64,000 bases of DNA from Scatophagus argus. Its lineage: Eukaryota > Chordata > Actinopteri > Scatophagidae. Position numbers and translations under genes: made by a program. The first letter of the stretch is position 1; each line of letters begins with the position of its first letter. Where the stretch lies: the NCBI RefSeq assembly GCF_020382885.2, contig NC_058514.1:16044249-16108248 (forward strand), given 5' to 3'. The notes under the pieces are model-generated. The model worked only from the letters and a program-made list of their open reading frames with translations, was not told the origin of the DNA and searched no databases. Positions 32,701 to 64,000 of the stretch are shown piece after piece.

Positions 32701-35700
32701 GACAGATTTGTTTGCTTTTACTGCTGACAAAACTGGTTTACTGGTATGCTTAATATGTGGTGAGAAAGTAGCAAACATTTTTTTTTTTTTACTTCTGCTG
32801 TTGTTTTTATTATAGTAATTATTTTTTAAGTCCGTTATCTGACCGTTTCTCACTTGCTCACTAAAAAAAACGGCGTTAATGCGCAATAAAATAAAAAATA
32901 GCAATTGTCAGCATTGATTAAAGTGTTGACTTGCCCAGCCCTAATGCGTTAGCTGATATATTTATGTTATCTTATTTGAAAATAAATGTGTAAGTGCCAG
33001 TGTCTTTTTCTCTCTAAGTACAAAAGAATTAGGTGTTTTATGTTGTTAAAAATGGGAAGAAAAAAAATTTGTCATTTTCCATTTAAAGTTTATTAATTTC
33101 ATAAGTAACATACTATAGTTCTCATATATAAAGCAAGTTTAAGGAAACTATATGTGGTGTTACTTTCAGTTTAGTGGTCAAACAGGTTTTGTGGCTCAGT
33201 GGGTTTTAATTTGGTGGGAAACAGGCCAAATGGCTCTTTTCATGCTAAAGGTTGCCGACCCCTGAACTAGAATAATAAGCTGTAGTGTAGACTGAATGTT
33301 TTTGACTTTGAGTATGTGATGTGCAAACATGTGAAATTAATTACAGACCATTTCTACTGCCAGAGAGGAATTATCTCATTACATATGGCATGAAATTTTC
33401 AAATATTTATGGTCCTTGAACAGTGAACCCTAGTGACACTGAATATCTGGCTTTTCCTCTAGAGCCACCATGAAGCTTTTGGTGAAATATCTTGTTTATC
33501 TGTGGGATGGATTGCATTACATTTGTTAGATATCCAAGGCTCCCAGATGATACTCCCAATGGACTTTGGTCATCCCCTGATTTGCAACACCATTATGTCA
33601 AATCTCTGCTTGTCAAAGACATGATTTATGGCCAAATACTATGGCCTTTCCCATCAGTCTCAGCTGCACTTTGTGTTGTGGGCTAGTAAACAAATGTTTC
33701 CATGCTAAACTAAGATGGTGAACCTGTTAAATATATCTCCTAACATTAGCATTGTTATTGTGAATGTGTTTGGATACCATTATTGGAATTTAGTACTAAG
33801 CACTACTGTGCCTAGTCAAGGGTGCACACAATGTGTTTTGGTGAGAAACACTGAATGTAAATATTGTTTTTATTTACACGAAACCTATAGAAGGTACTGG
33901 GTATGGAATGCAAGTCCAACTGAACTTCAAAATATGATCTTTTTTCTTTTTCGTTTTTTCCTACTAACCAGCTCACACAGACCTAAGAAGCCCAGGTGAT
34001 GTTTTGCCCAAAGCAATGCATGTAAGCTGCCGTTTTTTTGTTTGTTTTTTTTTCCCCTGCAATATGTCGGTTGTGACTTGTATTGAAATCACTTGGGCAC
34101 ATCATCACTTCATCCTCATCCCCCACTCAGTCCACCCCACTGCCTACCAGGCTTATGGAGCGCAAAGCCAGTCTGACCAATGGGGATCAGTGCCTGGAGA
34201 CCTGTGACCTGGAGCTTTCCTCAAAGACCCTACCTCATGTAAGAAGCAGCGAATTGACTATGACATGCAATGTATTAAACTTGCTTTTCTAAGCGGTTCA
34301 AGTTATTGTGTTTTCACAGGAGCCGCCGCAATTGGCCGAAAGAAAGAAGTTTCCTTCACCACCACTGTACCGCAGGGAGTCAACCATCTCTGTCAGTCTG
34401 GAGGACAAGAGTCGTCCTCGTGTAAATGAACGTTTTTGATCACCTCGACGGACAAAGCACTTAGGATGATATGATGTGACATTAACTTCTTTTTTCCCCA
34501 CAGACACCGGTGACTGAGTCAGGGGAGCAGTCCTCCTGTAATGGGGTGAGATCCTGCACCTCCACCCCCCCTCAGGGACAGACTTTCTCCACACCCCCTA
34601 CTAGACTAACTCTGACGTCTGCACAGTTTCAGAATATCCAGTCAGTAAGTCTTTCCAAAGCTATGCATCTTCTCTTCTCTTCTGAAGTATATATTGTCCA
34701 TTCCTACTACAGTACCATGTCACTACTTACTTGCCCCTCTTTAAACCCTGTTCACATCTGGTAATACAGAACATGAAGCCTTTTACACTTAGTACTACAA
34801 GGTGTTGTTATCTTGATTCTTGCACTGTGATTGGAGGTCAGTATGCAAATCAGGAAGGTGAAGCTGGCAGACTTGTCATCTTGGTGCAGTCAAGGGAAGC
34901 AATGCAGGGTACACACCACAGATTGCCACAATGTGCAAAGTAAGGTCAGATACTTGGAGCCAGCGGAGAAGCTTGTAAGTACCTGTGCTAGCTTGACCAC
35001 TTCACATGGTCATGACTTGTCTTGCAAGACTTAAGCCATGTCTGCGCAGAAGATCAGTGAGAAAGATATTTTTTCTTAGAAATTCTTTGCTTGTACAGCT
35101 CTTGGTACTTTTGCAGCTTGTGAGTGAGCCTCTGTGGTTTGAAGTTTAGTTTCTGTCTTGCGTTCCGGTTTGTATCTTCAGATATCCACTTTATTTTACT
35201 GTTTTGTGTTTGCTTTCAAGCTGGAAGAGTACAAGCAGAAAAGGTGAGATGTTGGATGCAGACAATAGGCATTTACTGCACCTTTGCAAACAGCTCATGT
35301 CCAGCTGGTAAACAACTTTTTTTTTTTTTTTTTTTTTAAACCTTCAATGATGTGTGATTGTGGGGAAAAATACAGCAAAAATAACTAGAGCTTTTTTGAC
35401 CACTAGTCACAACGTTTTATAAACTCAAGACAAGCGGGACATGGGTTAAAGACATGCTTTCAAACATGAAGACTGTTGTAATGGACATGCAAATCCTTTC
35501 CTGGAGCTGTACTGACACATGGAGTGAAACCATGCCAGATCCAGCCAGCACATGTATATGGAAAAGCATCAATATCCGTCCTTGGGAACCTCTCAAGAAA
35601 TGCTGCTGTGTGGACTTCTTTTCTTCATATAAAACATGTTGCTAAGCAGCTTTAGATGGGATGGAGCTTCATTAGTGAACACTAGCTTTGTAAACTGTTG

Positions 35701-38700
35701 GGTGGCGGTAATACACCTGAAGCACTTTTAGTAATGTTGAAAAACAGCTTCACAGTCAAATTTCAGTCTAATTTTGCTTTGTTGCATTTACACTTGTCTC
35801 TCTTAATCTTGGATAGCTGAATACAATGACTGGCTGGTATGAATGGGGTGATTAAGTCCTGATTACTTGTGCCAGATTTGGTGGTGGCTGCCAGTTGTGT
35901 AATGTCAGTGTAAATAGTTTTAAGTGTTGCATAGTTGTGGAAGTCTAATGTAGTGTGCTATCTTTGCCAGATGTTGACAATCTGAACCATTTATATCTAG
36001 ACCTGAATGGGGCTTACTAGCTTTCAGCAAGCTTCTTTGATGTACATTTACTTCTCACTGTAGGTCTTCAAGGTGAATGCCTCCTTACCTCAAAATGGGG
36101 AACTCAACTATAAACCAGATTCTGCAGTTTTCTCTGAACCCAGGTACAGTACTGCCAGTACCCAAACACCACCTGAGTTTGCTCCCTCAGAAGATGAACC
36201 ACAGACGGGTATGTAGATCCAATTTTTGCTTCTAAACCCTCAATCTACATGGACTGAATGGTCCAGTCTGTTGTCTTAGACCTGTTTTGTGCTGTAACAT
36301 ATCTCTAGTGTACCAGTCAGATTATTCAGTGGGTAATGGTGGACAGATCTTCCTGTCCCCGGGCCAGTCAGGTGGAAGTGTGAATCGACCCGGCCAGTCG
36401 AACTACACCAGAGGATCTGTGAGAGGTATGGCACGTGGTGGCAAGGGACTGGCACAAACCTTACGCTCTTCTGGTTGGCATCGAGGTATCTACCCTCATT
36501 TCACCTCGTCTTATTTTTGGGTCTTCACCACTCTTGCATTTCACTCCGTTCTTTGCTATACATCAGATCAAGGTTAGGTGTTAAAGGGTAGCCTTGTCAC
36601 ATCATGGCTAAAGCTTGGGCTGAAATGAGTCTTACTGAGGTAGTTCTAAAGCTCAACACTGATTTCTACTCCTCAGGAGGATCCTACATCCCCCAGAGTC
36701 ATTTCAGGGATTCAGGCACTCTCCTCTATGCTCCTAGAGTAAGTAAATTTCTCTCTACTCTGTATTTTGGAATGGGACAGCAAATTTCACTTTTTGAATC
36801 AAAGACCTTTGAAAACACGGGCTGAATTAAATGAGAATAAGCTAATGTGGTCCATGATGGATCTGGATTGGGATACCAGGCCACAAATGAGCATAAGCAC
36901 AAACCAAGAAATTGTTGTTCATGCACACAGCCCTGTGTTAAATCCAGTGATGTCTTGCTGCTTTGTCTATCTGCTTGTGTTTTATAGTCCCTCTGTGGTA
37001 TTTTTCTCAGGACACTGCATACCAACACAGCTACAGACGCGGAGGAGGGAGGCATAATTCTAGTGGTAAGATCACAAGCTCGAATTTTGAAGTTCCAAAC
37101 ATCTATCCCTCATGGAAGAGCTTTTGTGGCCCACAAACATTTGTTCTTCCCAAGTAGCTGGAAGAGATGGGTATTGTTAGAGTTTTACTTCTACTCTTAT
37201 ACTCCTATGCTTATCTGCACTGCTTGTGTCTGGAAGGTTACTGATATTCCACAAGCTATGTTACACATCACAAGCGATAGCCTATCAACAGTGAATGATT
37301 TGAATCTGCAAATTAATTATTAAATAAAGTTACCGAGTGTAGAATTAAAAAAATGGAATGGGTGGATGGATTTTCATTTTTATTGCAAATGTATATCTTT
37401 TCTAAATATTGGTTAATTGGTCTCCTTGATTACTAATGATTACTGGCCCTGGGGAAAAAAAAAATCATATCAAGTCATCGCTGGTCAGAAGTACAAGTCT
37501 GTATATAACTTTCATTTGAGACAGGACACTAACATTAATGACGGCCAAATGACTGGGAGAAGTTGTTGGACAAACAGTTTAAATCTGCTCGGCCACTGCT
37601 GGGCAAGGATTTTCACAAAATACTCTACTACTTTTAGATCTCTATATTCAAAAGAAATGGCCATAAGGCCAAAGGGTACTAGTCCAATCATATATGTGGA
37701 AATAATCTTAAAGTATTAGTAATGTTTGAGTCTTCATAGAGCAATATTTAGATATGTTTAAAACAGGGCTGTGAAAGTTAACGCGTTATTATCTCGTATG
37801 CCTATTAACGCGATAATTAGTTAACACCGACAATTATTTTATGGCGCAGTTTTTATCATAATAATTATTTTTAAAGTCCGTTGCTCACTAGCTATCTAAC
37901 CATTGCTCACTAAAAAAAACTGCATTAATGTGCGATAAAATAATTGTATGTGTAAATTATCGTGTTAACTTGCACAGCCCTAATTTTTTTTTTTTTTTTT
38001 TTTGTTTATTTAATTCAGTGGCTTGGTGCACTAAAGCCTTATTTGCCACCTTAAAGTACATTGTGTCTTCTAGCAGCTCTATATCAGAACCACAGTGGAT
38101 GTGATGTATTTCTATGCAAAATGACAGGTAAACAAAGTTACTCAGTTTGAGAGGCATTATGTCCTGTTGGAGGCCATTTTCAGAGATATATTTTACTGTA
38201 GACTAAACCATTGGATGTGTTGGATGTGTCCATCTTATGTTTTCCCTGTGGCTCAGTTTCTCTTCACACAGAAGAAAACTCAAACCAACCGAAACATGTT
38301 GCCAAAAGCCACTCTGTGTTTAGCTGTATCTGGGGCAGGACACCTTAATACGAGCATGTTACGGCTGACTCTGCTGCACCACAGTGCTGTTTAGTGTCAT
38401 TGCAACCCCTTATTTCTTGACATGTAGTTTTGTCTCCACTGTACAGCAGCGTGGAGTGACTCATCCCAGGTGAGCAGCCCAGACCGGGAAGGAGCCTTTA
38501 CAATTGTGGATTCGGGTCATGGGGATTCCCTGTCAGTCTCCACGGTTGAAGTTCCTGTCACTCCCCACGGCCACCATCACACCACCCTGCTTCCAATGCA
38601 ACTCTACCCGCTGTCCCAGCCGCTGCGAGTGGCCTTCACCGCCTCTCGCACTGCCAACTTTGCTCCGGGCAACCTGGACCAACCCATTGTGTTCGACCAG

Positions 38701-39021
38701 CTTCACAGTAACCTCGGAGAGATGTACGACACCCACATCGGCCGCTTCACGTGCCCCGTCAATGGGACCTACGTTTTCATTTTTCACATCCTGAAGCTCG
38801 CCATCAATGTGCCGCTCTACATTAATCTCATGCGTAATGAGGAGGTGATGGTGTCGGCATACGCCAACGATGGAGCTCCAGATCACGAGACGGCCAGCAA
38901 TCATGCCATCCTTCCCCTCTTCCAAGGGGATCAGGTGTGGCTGCGGCTGCATCGTGGGGCCATCTATGGGAGCACCTGGAAGTACAGCACCTTCTCTGGC
39001 TTCCTGCTGTATCAGGATTGA
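23774..39021 (+). CDS. CAPRIN2: CAPRIN2, caprin family member 2 (RNA-granule protein with C1q domain), complete
   Basis: Twenty coding exons join in frame: 23774-24016, 24137-24199, 24283-24369, 25456-25694, 27138-27220, 28180-28293, 28459-28496, 28602-28829, 30981-31022, 31102-31230, 31357-31441, 33972-34021, 34131-34238, 34320-34421, 34504-34644, 36064-36208, 36309-36485, 36677-36738, 37011-37065, 38447-39021. They give 921 residues; human is about 1127 as I recall. The N-terminal caprin homology region is clear (YIEDGLICLKHKVRNLEKKK, then AVEKYEEVLHNLAFAQEL). A short conserved block, LPKDPILRKQHLEDLMTKI, lies mid-protein. RG-rich stretches (RGSVRGMARGGKG; SYRRGGGRH) suit RNA binding, and a C1q domain closes the protein (about 791-920). 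The family acts in cytoplasmic RNA granules and promotes LRP6 phosphorylation in Wnt signalling; the C1q domain trimerises. The Q/K-rich repeats of the mammalian middle region are absent. Some middle exons are short and choose among competing donors. Confidence 0.95.
24370..25455 (+). other. CAPRIN2 intron, no feature seen
   Basis: Ordinary intron between coding exons 3 and 4. Nothing is recognisable beyond scattered short A/T runs. Confidence 0.5.
25695..27137 (+). other. CAPRIN2 intron with a CTCF-type motif
   Basis: Contains a short CA run (25950-25965) and the CTCF-like palindrome at 26251-26275. Otherwise nothing is recognised. Confidence 0.5.
26251..26275 (+). promoter_or_regulatory. 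CTCF-type motif inside a near-palindrome
   Basis: CCAGTAGGTGGCA (26251-26263) fits the CTCF core CCASYAGRKGGCR at all 13 positions. Its AGGTGGCA half is repeated as the inverted copy TGCCACCT after a 7-nt spacer, so two divergent cores face each other. It lies in a CAPRIN2 intron. Binding is not shown by sequence alone. Confidence 0.45.
27221..28179 (+). other. CAPRIN2 intron, no feature seen
   Basis: AT-rich intron with several A/T homopolymer runs. No repeat family is recognised. Confidence 0.5.
29239..29583 (-). repeat. Left inverted arm (LTR-like) of the Penelope-like element
   Basis: Reverse complement of 30303-30647 over 345 bp with no mismatch seen. It includes a minus-strand hammerhead-like motif at 29287-29328 and a repeated ACGACAGTCGTT-type palindrome. 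Confidence 0.9.
29287..29328 (-). ncRNA. Hammerhead-ribozyme-like motif (left arm)
   Basis: Mirror copy of the motif in the right arm, so it would be active only in minus-strand RNA. It carries the conserved CTGATGA box, a CCTCT/AGAGG stem II, GAA, and ACGT-C at the cleavage position. Confidence 0.55.
29584..30381 (+). pseudogene. Penelope-like polyprotein fragment: end of reverse transcriptase plus GIY-YIG endonuclease
   Basis: The open frame starts abruptly at the arm junction with FDSHHPLEHKLGVIRTLQHR, the end of a Penelope reverse transcriptase. It continues to the GIY-YIG nuclease: LVYAVQC then DLYIGETKQPLHKRMYQH, with the catalytic-type Arg in KRM. EAIYVKLEKPSLNRGGG and LSPIYNAALSSLPRRF follow. 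No stop interrupts it until it has read about 26 codons into the right arm. The reverse-transcriptase core is missing, so the copy cannot retrotranspose alone. The endonuclease domain appears intact. It has no start codon of its own in this copy. Confidence 0.85.
30303..30647 (+). repeat. Right inverted arm (LTR-like) of the Penelope-like element
   Basis: Exact inverted partner of 29239-29583. It carries the stop of the internal frame and the plus-strand hammerhead-like motif. Confidence 0.9.
30558..30599 (+). ncRNA. Hammerhead-ribozyme-like motif (right arm)
   Basis: The conserved box CTGATGA is at 30562-30568. Stem II is CCTCT (30571-30575) with AGAGG (30582-30586). GAA is at 30588-30590, a minimal self-complementary stem III ACGT at 30591-30594, and C17 at 30595. 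TGAA (30558-30561) pairs with TTCA (30596-30599) as the base of stem I. The order matches a type I hammerhead, and hammerheads are known in Penelope-like elements. The usual G10.1-C11.1 pair is replaced by A-U with a bulged G, and stem III is very short, so cleavage may be weak or need a dimer. Confidence 0.6.
32066..32740 (-). mobile_element. 5'-truncated LINE (L2/CR1-like) nested in the hAT element
   Basis: The minus-strand frame reads KKAQQRFYFLRQLKKFNLPQ, SVLCTSITVWFGSATKQDR and RTIRSAEKIIGADLPSIQDL. These are the end of a fish non-LTR reverse-transcriptase protein. The 3' tail lies at the low-coordinate end with the phrase AGAATCAGCTTTATTTGCC (32075-32100). The 5' part is missing. It is younger than the hAT copy it interrupts. 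Confidence 0.8.
32805..32943. mobile_element. Truncated copy of the MITE at 37764-37981
   Basis: Shares taagtccgtt, tcactaaaaaaaac and the end cttgcccagccctaa with the element at 37.8 kb, but lacks the left terminus. It lies inside the hAT remnant. Confidence 0.6.
34645..36063 (+). other. CAPRIN2 intron, no feature seen
   Basis: Large intron between conserved exons. A T19 run lies at 35319-35337. I see no transposon or RNA gene. Confidence 0.5.
37066..38446 (+). other. Last CAPRIN2 intron
   Basis: Contains the MITE at 37764-37981 and a T-rich run (37984-38003). No other feature is seen. Confidence 0.5.
37764..37981. mobile_element. Short non-autonomous DNA transposon (hAT-like MITE)
   Basis: The ends are imperfect inverted repeats of about 20 bp: CAGGGCTGTGAAAGTTAAC on the left, and the complement of GTTAACTTGCACAGCCCTAA on the right. 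About 218 bp with no coding capacity. A truncated relative is at 32805-32943. Superfamily inferred from the CAGGGCTG-type termini. Confidence 0.7.
38447..39021 (+). CDS. CAPRIN2: CAPRIN2 last exon, encoding the C1q domain
   Basis: This exon codes residues 731-921. After a Ser/His-rich linker the C1q domain runs from RVAFTASRTANFAPG through FTCPVNGTYVFIFHILKL to FSGFLLYQD, with the aromatic core positions of the fold present. Codon usage is markedly GC-rich compared with the middle exons. The domain is much better conserved than the rest of the protein. It is part of the gene above, not a separate gene. Confidence 0.93.
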
Positions 39022-39579
39022 ACTGTTGTCAAACAAACGGCCCTCTTCTCTCAGTGTGTGGACTGTTTGCTTTGTACTAAATGGTGATTAAACTGACATT
39101 TCAGTATTGTGGTCAGGCTGCATGCTGGTGCCCCTTTTTCACCAGAAAGTCCATTCATAACATAAGTGTCGCTGGCCAAATGGTTCATGTATGATCTGTA
39201 CTAACAGCCATTTGAAATGGGGATTGTGACTGCTTGACAAACCAGATGTACACAATCGCCCATGAATGTGTAGTTCATGATGGTGGTGCTCCCTGTGACA
39301 GTGACACTAGTACAATTGGACCTTGATAACATGTCATCTTGCTGTAAATCATCCTGTAGCACTTCACCTGTTCAGCCCACAGGTCACTGATTTCAGTGAG
39401 AAATCTAATGCAATGTTATGAATTTGTGCCTTTGTTTTCTGAATGGCTTTGGATGACTGACCAGATGTTGCGCAGCTAATGAACGGAATGACTGGCTGAT
39501 TTATCAGATAAATTAGACTTGACTCTGCTATCAGCACACTGCTTGATGCTGGGCTCCTATGCATTCAGTCTCGCCTTGC

Positions 39580-39611
<32 letters not shown>

Positions 39612-39755
39612 TGAAGCTGAGGAAGGACAAATTGTGTTCTTGGTGGTGGGTATGGTGTTGAACACTTGAAGCCAAATTGTTGCACTAACAGACTACTGTA
39701 CAGAGAAGGAAGTGGTCCCTTGATGTGCCTAAATAAAAGATGAGCAGTGAAGATT
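39022..39755 (+). other. CAPRIN2: CAPRIN2 3' UTR with poly(A) signal
   Basis: Follows the stop. It contains a (GT)n run (39581-39607) and AATAAA at 39732-39737 with a T/GT-rich downstream element, giving a UTR of about 730 nt. Confidence 0.7.
39732..39737 (+). terminator. CAPRIN2 polyadenylation signal (AATAAA)
   Basis: Canonical hexamer followed by a T/GT-rich stretch at about 39755-39785. Confidence 0.65.
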
Positions 39756-40579
39756 TTGTGCTTGATTTTTGTCATTCTTGTGTGATTGCAGATGGATGTC
39801 TTCTATAAAACAGACCTGCATCACTGTTGCCTTTTAAACTTTGCTACGTTGTATTTATTTCGAAGCTCTAAGGCCACTGTATTGGTAAAAGATGGCAAAT
39901 GTCTCCATGGACCAGCAAACATGTCTGTTGGACTGGGGTTGGTTCAATGTCAACAAAAACTGACCATTATGAACATCATAAAGGTAGAGCTGTTGCTGTT
40001 GCTGCTGCTGCTGTTGTATTGAATTGTTTTAGATTTAACACTTGCACCTAATTAAGTGGCTGAGTGTATGTTGCTATCTGTTACCTGCTAATGTGACAAA
40101 TACTCAACATTCAAGTTATGAGGTGAAAACTGAGTCAACTTCACCACCTCATGAAGACTGTGAGATAAGGTTGAGAAAAATAATAATATGAATAAAGCTG
40201 TGGTGGACACTGAGCTCACATTTTACAGTCAAGACAAACAAGAGAGCCAATGCAGACAAAAGCTTTTTGAAAAGTGCCATCTTTAAATGAAAGGAAAAAA
40301 GCATTAATAAATGAAAACAGACTTTGGGGGGAGATTAATACATGAAGCCTCATGAGGCAAATTTACAATCTGTAATACTGTGCTATAGAGATAAAATTGA
40401 CTTGAAATAAAACTGCTGGAATTAAATAAAACTAACCTGTAATGAACTCTGGCATTGTGAAAAGAAGCAGGATGAAAGAACATCTCATAATGCTAAGTTG
40501 AGTTTTGACAATATATAGGATTATTTGGCAGTTTCATGGTTATATAAAGTCTTTATTTAAATTTGAACCCTTGGGTCTC
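39756..40579. other. Intergenic DNA between CAPRIN2 and IPO8
   Basis: No gene seen. A (CTG)n-like run is at 39989-40017. The sequence is AT-rich until the IPO8 promoter. Confidence 0.5.
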
Positions 40580-61834
<21,255 letters not shown>

Positions 61835-62130
61835 GTGAGGAAAAATCATTAAAGTGCAGGCCATGGATATAGTGTAGGACAGTAAGTTAGTCTGGCTCAC
61901 TGGGTGTAGGCTGTGGGTATAATTCATGCAGTGTTGGGGGAATAAAATCCTTGTCTGTATGAGAATTAACAAGAACAACCTCCAAGCTATTGACCTACAT
62001 GCTGAAACGTGATCCTTACCCTAACCTGTTTGCTAATGGTACCAATCTAAACAAGCTAGCAGCTGTTATTGGCATTTTAACGCCAGGGTTTGACTGCCTA
62101 CATGCAAATGCCCCACCACAATAATGTTCC

Positions 62131-62295
62131 CAGCAGGGGCACCTTTGCTGCATCCAGCAAAGGCTTTGTGCCAGCCAAGATGATTGGTTTAAAGAAATAC
62201 AAACAAGCCAGAGTTAATGATAAAAGGTACAGCCAGACCTTTCTCCTGTGCTATCATAACGCTGGTGATAGGTCTGGCTACGCGAGATTAGACGT
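62131..62295. repeat. Hairpin-rich dispersed repeat relic
   Basis: Two perfect hairpins: CCTTTGCTG/CAGCAAAGG (62142-62163, 4-nt loop) and AGCCAGACCT/AGGTCTGGCT (62231-62279). The wording …ggtctggctacgcgagatta… resembles a known fish MITE-like repeat. Name not recalled. Confidence 0.5.
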
Positions 62296-63137
62296 AAGTG
62301 GAGGAGCTCCTGTAGAATTAATAAGGATAGAAAGGAAGGAGAAAAGAAATTGGCTTAGCGATGATAATGAAATGTGATTTTCCATTTTTGCCAACATTGG
62401 ATCTTCCACTGCTTGAATCTTGATTCAGCCCTGAGCTCAAATTAGCTGCACCACATTTACTTTCTCGCCCCCACTGGCTTTACTTTGCTTCAGTCAAGCG
62501 TAAAAGAATTAGATTCCTAAACCTTGTCTACTGCTTGTGGGGCAGACTAATAAATTAACTTAGTGCGCCGGTGACGGCTAAGGTTTTCTCCCGCGGCCTG
62601 GTATTTAAAATTCATTGATTTCACCACATTAAATGGTTCAGAATGGTGTATTCTTAATAAAGAAGCTTACATTTTCTTCCAGTGAAAGCTGAACGTGTTT
62701 GAATTTGAAATACTGTGTGCTTTCAGTCGTGAGGGAAGGATATCAAAGGGCAGTGTTACGGAGCGAATATAAAGTAACAGAACAACATCCTCCATGCTTT
62801 GGTGTAGTCACTGTTGTCAGATATTTGTTTTAACTCATGTAAGTTCACAATGAGAATACTAATAAAGACAGAGGTCATACATACCGAAGCCTACTTGAAG
62901 TCTTGATCTCAACATAACAAATTTTGATTTCTTAAAATCAGCAGACAGACTGTAAAGAAATTAAACAATCAGTAACAAAGTTGCTGTCCTTAGCGTTTTG
63001 TATACACGTCATAAGTTCCTGTAACAGTTTTATAAACTCAAAAGCTTTGTTATCTGGACCTGTTATGGTCTTTTTGAAGTAAATGGCAACACTTGACAAA
63101 GTGATGGCACAAGGGTCAATTTTATCAGGTACACATA

Positions 63138-63190
63138 GACAGATAGATAGATAGATAGATACTTTATTGATCCCGAGGGAAATTCAAGAA
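63138..63190 (-). mobile_element. LINE 3' tail with (GATA)n
   Basis: (GATA)n followed by actttattgatcccgaggg and aaattc, the common 3' terminus of a fish non-LTR element on the minus strand. Only the tail is present. Confidence 0.65.
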
Positions 63191-64000
63191 TGTCTAAAGG
63201 AATGCTGATTTGTCAAAACGTTATCAGGCCCATCTATCAGTGTGTATATGGTCTCTGTTAAAATGCTATACAGGCAATCTCTCTTTTCTTTTTGCGGTTC
63301 AAACTCAATTCATCCACGATTTTTCATGTAATGAGCATCAGATCCATTTGCTGTTGTAAAAAAAAAGAAAAACTCAGCTGACTCGACCTGTTGTTCAAGC
63401 TACATAAAGCCATGAAAATAGTCACACAGAAGAAAGAAATATATTAGCTTTCATTACTGATCTGTCAGATATATAGACTGTCAGGCTTTCATATCTGTAC
63501 AGATGTTAGATTTATGTTTCTAAATATTTAATTATTAGTAATAATTTAATTAGTCCGATGTTAATATCATAGCCTTAATAGCCTATTATGCAAAAAAAAA
63601 AAAAGTTTTGGGGCCATATCTAATTCCATTCATTATTTTCCAACTTTCTTCGAGGTACAAAAGCACTTTCATGTTGTTCATTTTTATATAGAGCCATCAG
63701 TAGAGTCATCCTACTTTAGGTAGGAAGCTCAGCTAGTTTACCTAGTTAGAAACTCCAGCCATCGCAGTTGCATCCACTGAAAGTGACTGACAACATTAGT
63801 GAAAGGCTTCCTACAGAAGCAGACCATTTTGTAAAAGAGTAAAATCCTTTAAGTCTCGCTTAAAGTCAAGTCTTGATCCAAAGTCTCGCTAGATGATTTA
63901 AAAACATTGACCTTGCAGATTAGCTGGCAGTCTCAGAGATGAGAACTACAACAACAACCTACCACAACCTGGCTTTAGGAGCACCAAGGTTCACCCAAAG

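Larger units (their letters stand above)
31741..33264. mobile_element. hAT-type DNA transposon remnant, with nested insertions
   Basis: Terminal inverted repeats: CAGGGGTCGGCAACC at 31741-31755 and its complement GGTTGCCGACCCCTG at 33250-33264. The 8-bp flanks AACCAGAC and AACTAGAA agree at 6 of 8 positions, a decayed target-site duplication. A short start, MDKSKKRKV then a stop (ATG at 32033), resembles the beginning of a hAT transposase. A LINE fragment and a relic of another MITE interrupt the rest. Inactive; within the CAPRIN2 intron 31442-33971. Confidence 0.8.
61835..64000 (+). other. IPO8 intron 22 (continues past the window)
   Basis: No further IPO8 exon is visible; the next conserved residues (acidic region) are not found in any frame. 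It holds a hairpin-forming repeat relic and a (GATA)n LINE tail. Confidence 0.55.

Noticed and set aside
38533-39036. 167-codon minus-strand open frame
   Set aside because: Antisense shadow of the GC-rich CAPRIN2 C1q exon.

Overview
The window is animal genomic DNA, almost certainly from a ray-finned (teleost) fish. Genes are split into many short exons with GT/AG introns. Dinucleotide microsatellites are frequent. The repeats are of fish type: tRNA-derived SINEs with a LINE-like tail, L2-like non-LTR retrotransposons, hAT elements and a Penelope-like element. There are no operons, tRNA or rRNA genes, or CRISPR arrays.

Layout, left to right: the 3' end of DENND5B (+, last three coding exons and a long 3' UTR, about 0.6-4.45 kb); complete SINHCAF/FAM60A (+, coding 8.7-12.8 kb, probable promoter near 5.6-6.1 kb, 3' UTR to about 15.86 kb); a bloodthirsty-type TRIM E3 ubiquitin ligase with an uninterrupted coding exon (-, 17.7-19.3 kb); complete CAPRIN2 (+, 20 coding exons, 23.8-39.0 kb, about 921 codons); and IPO8 (+, 22 coding exons found, 41.1-61.8 kb, running off the right edge with about the last 140 codons missing). 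All exon junctions listed for SINHCAF, CAPRIN2 and IPO8 were joined by hand and keep frame. From memory, DENND5B, SINHCAF, CAPRIN2 and IPO8 also lie close together on human chromosome 12p11, so this is a conserved vertebrate block. The TRIM gene is the exception and looks like a fish-lineage insertion.

The genes do not form a pathway. DENND5B acts in Rab-dependent membrane traffic, SINHCAF in the SIN3-HDAC co-repressor, CAPRIN2 in RNA granules and Wnt signalling, and IPO8 in nuclear import; the TRIM is probably an immune-type ubiquitin ligase.

The most interesting structure is in a CAPRIN2 intron (29190-30659). It is a Penelope-like retroelement with two 345-bp inverted arms that I read as identical, a 12-bp target-site duplication, an open GIY-YIG endonuclease reading frame, and a hammerhead-ribozyme-like motif in each arm. 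A second theme is IPO8, where long TG and CA repeats lie directly against splice sites and flank exons 3 and 16 with complementary repeats.
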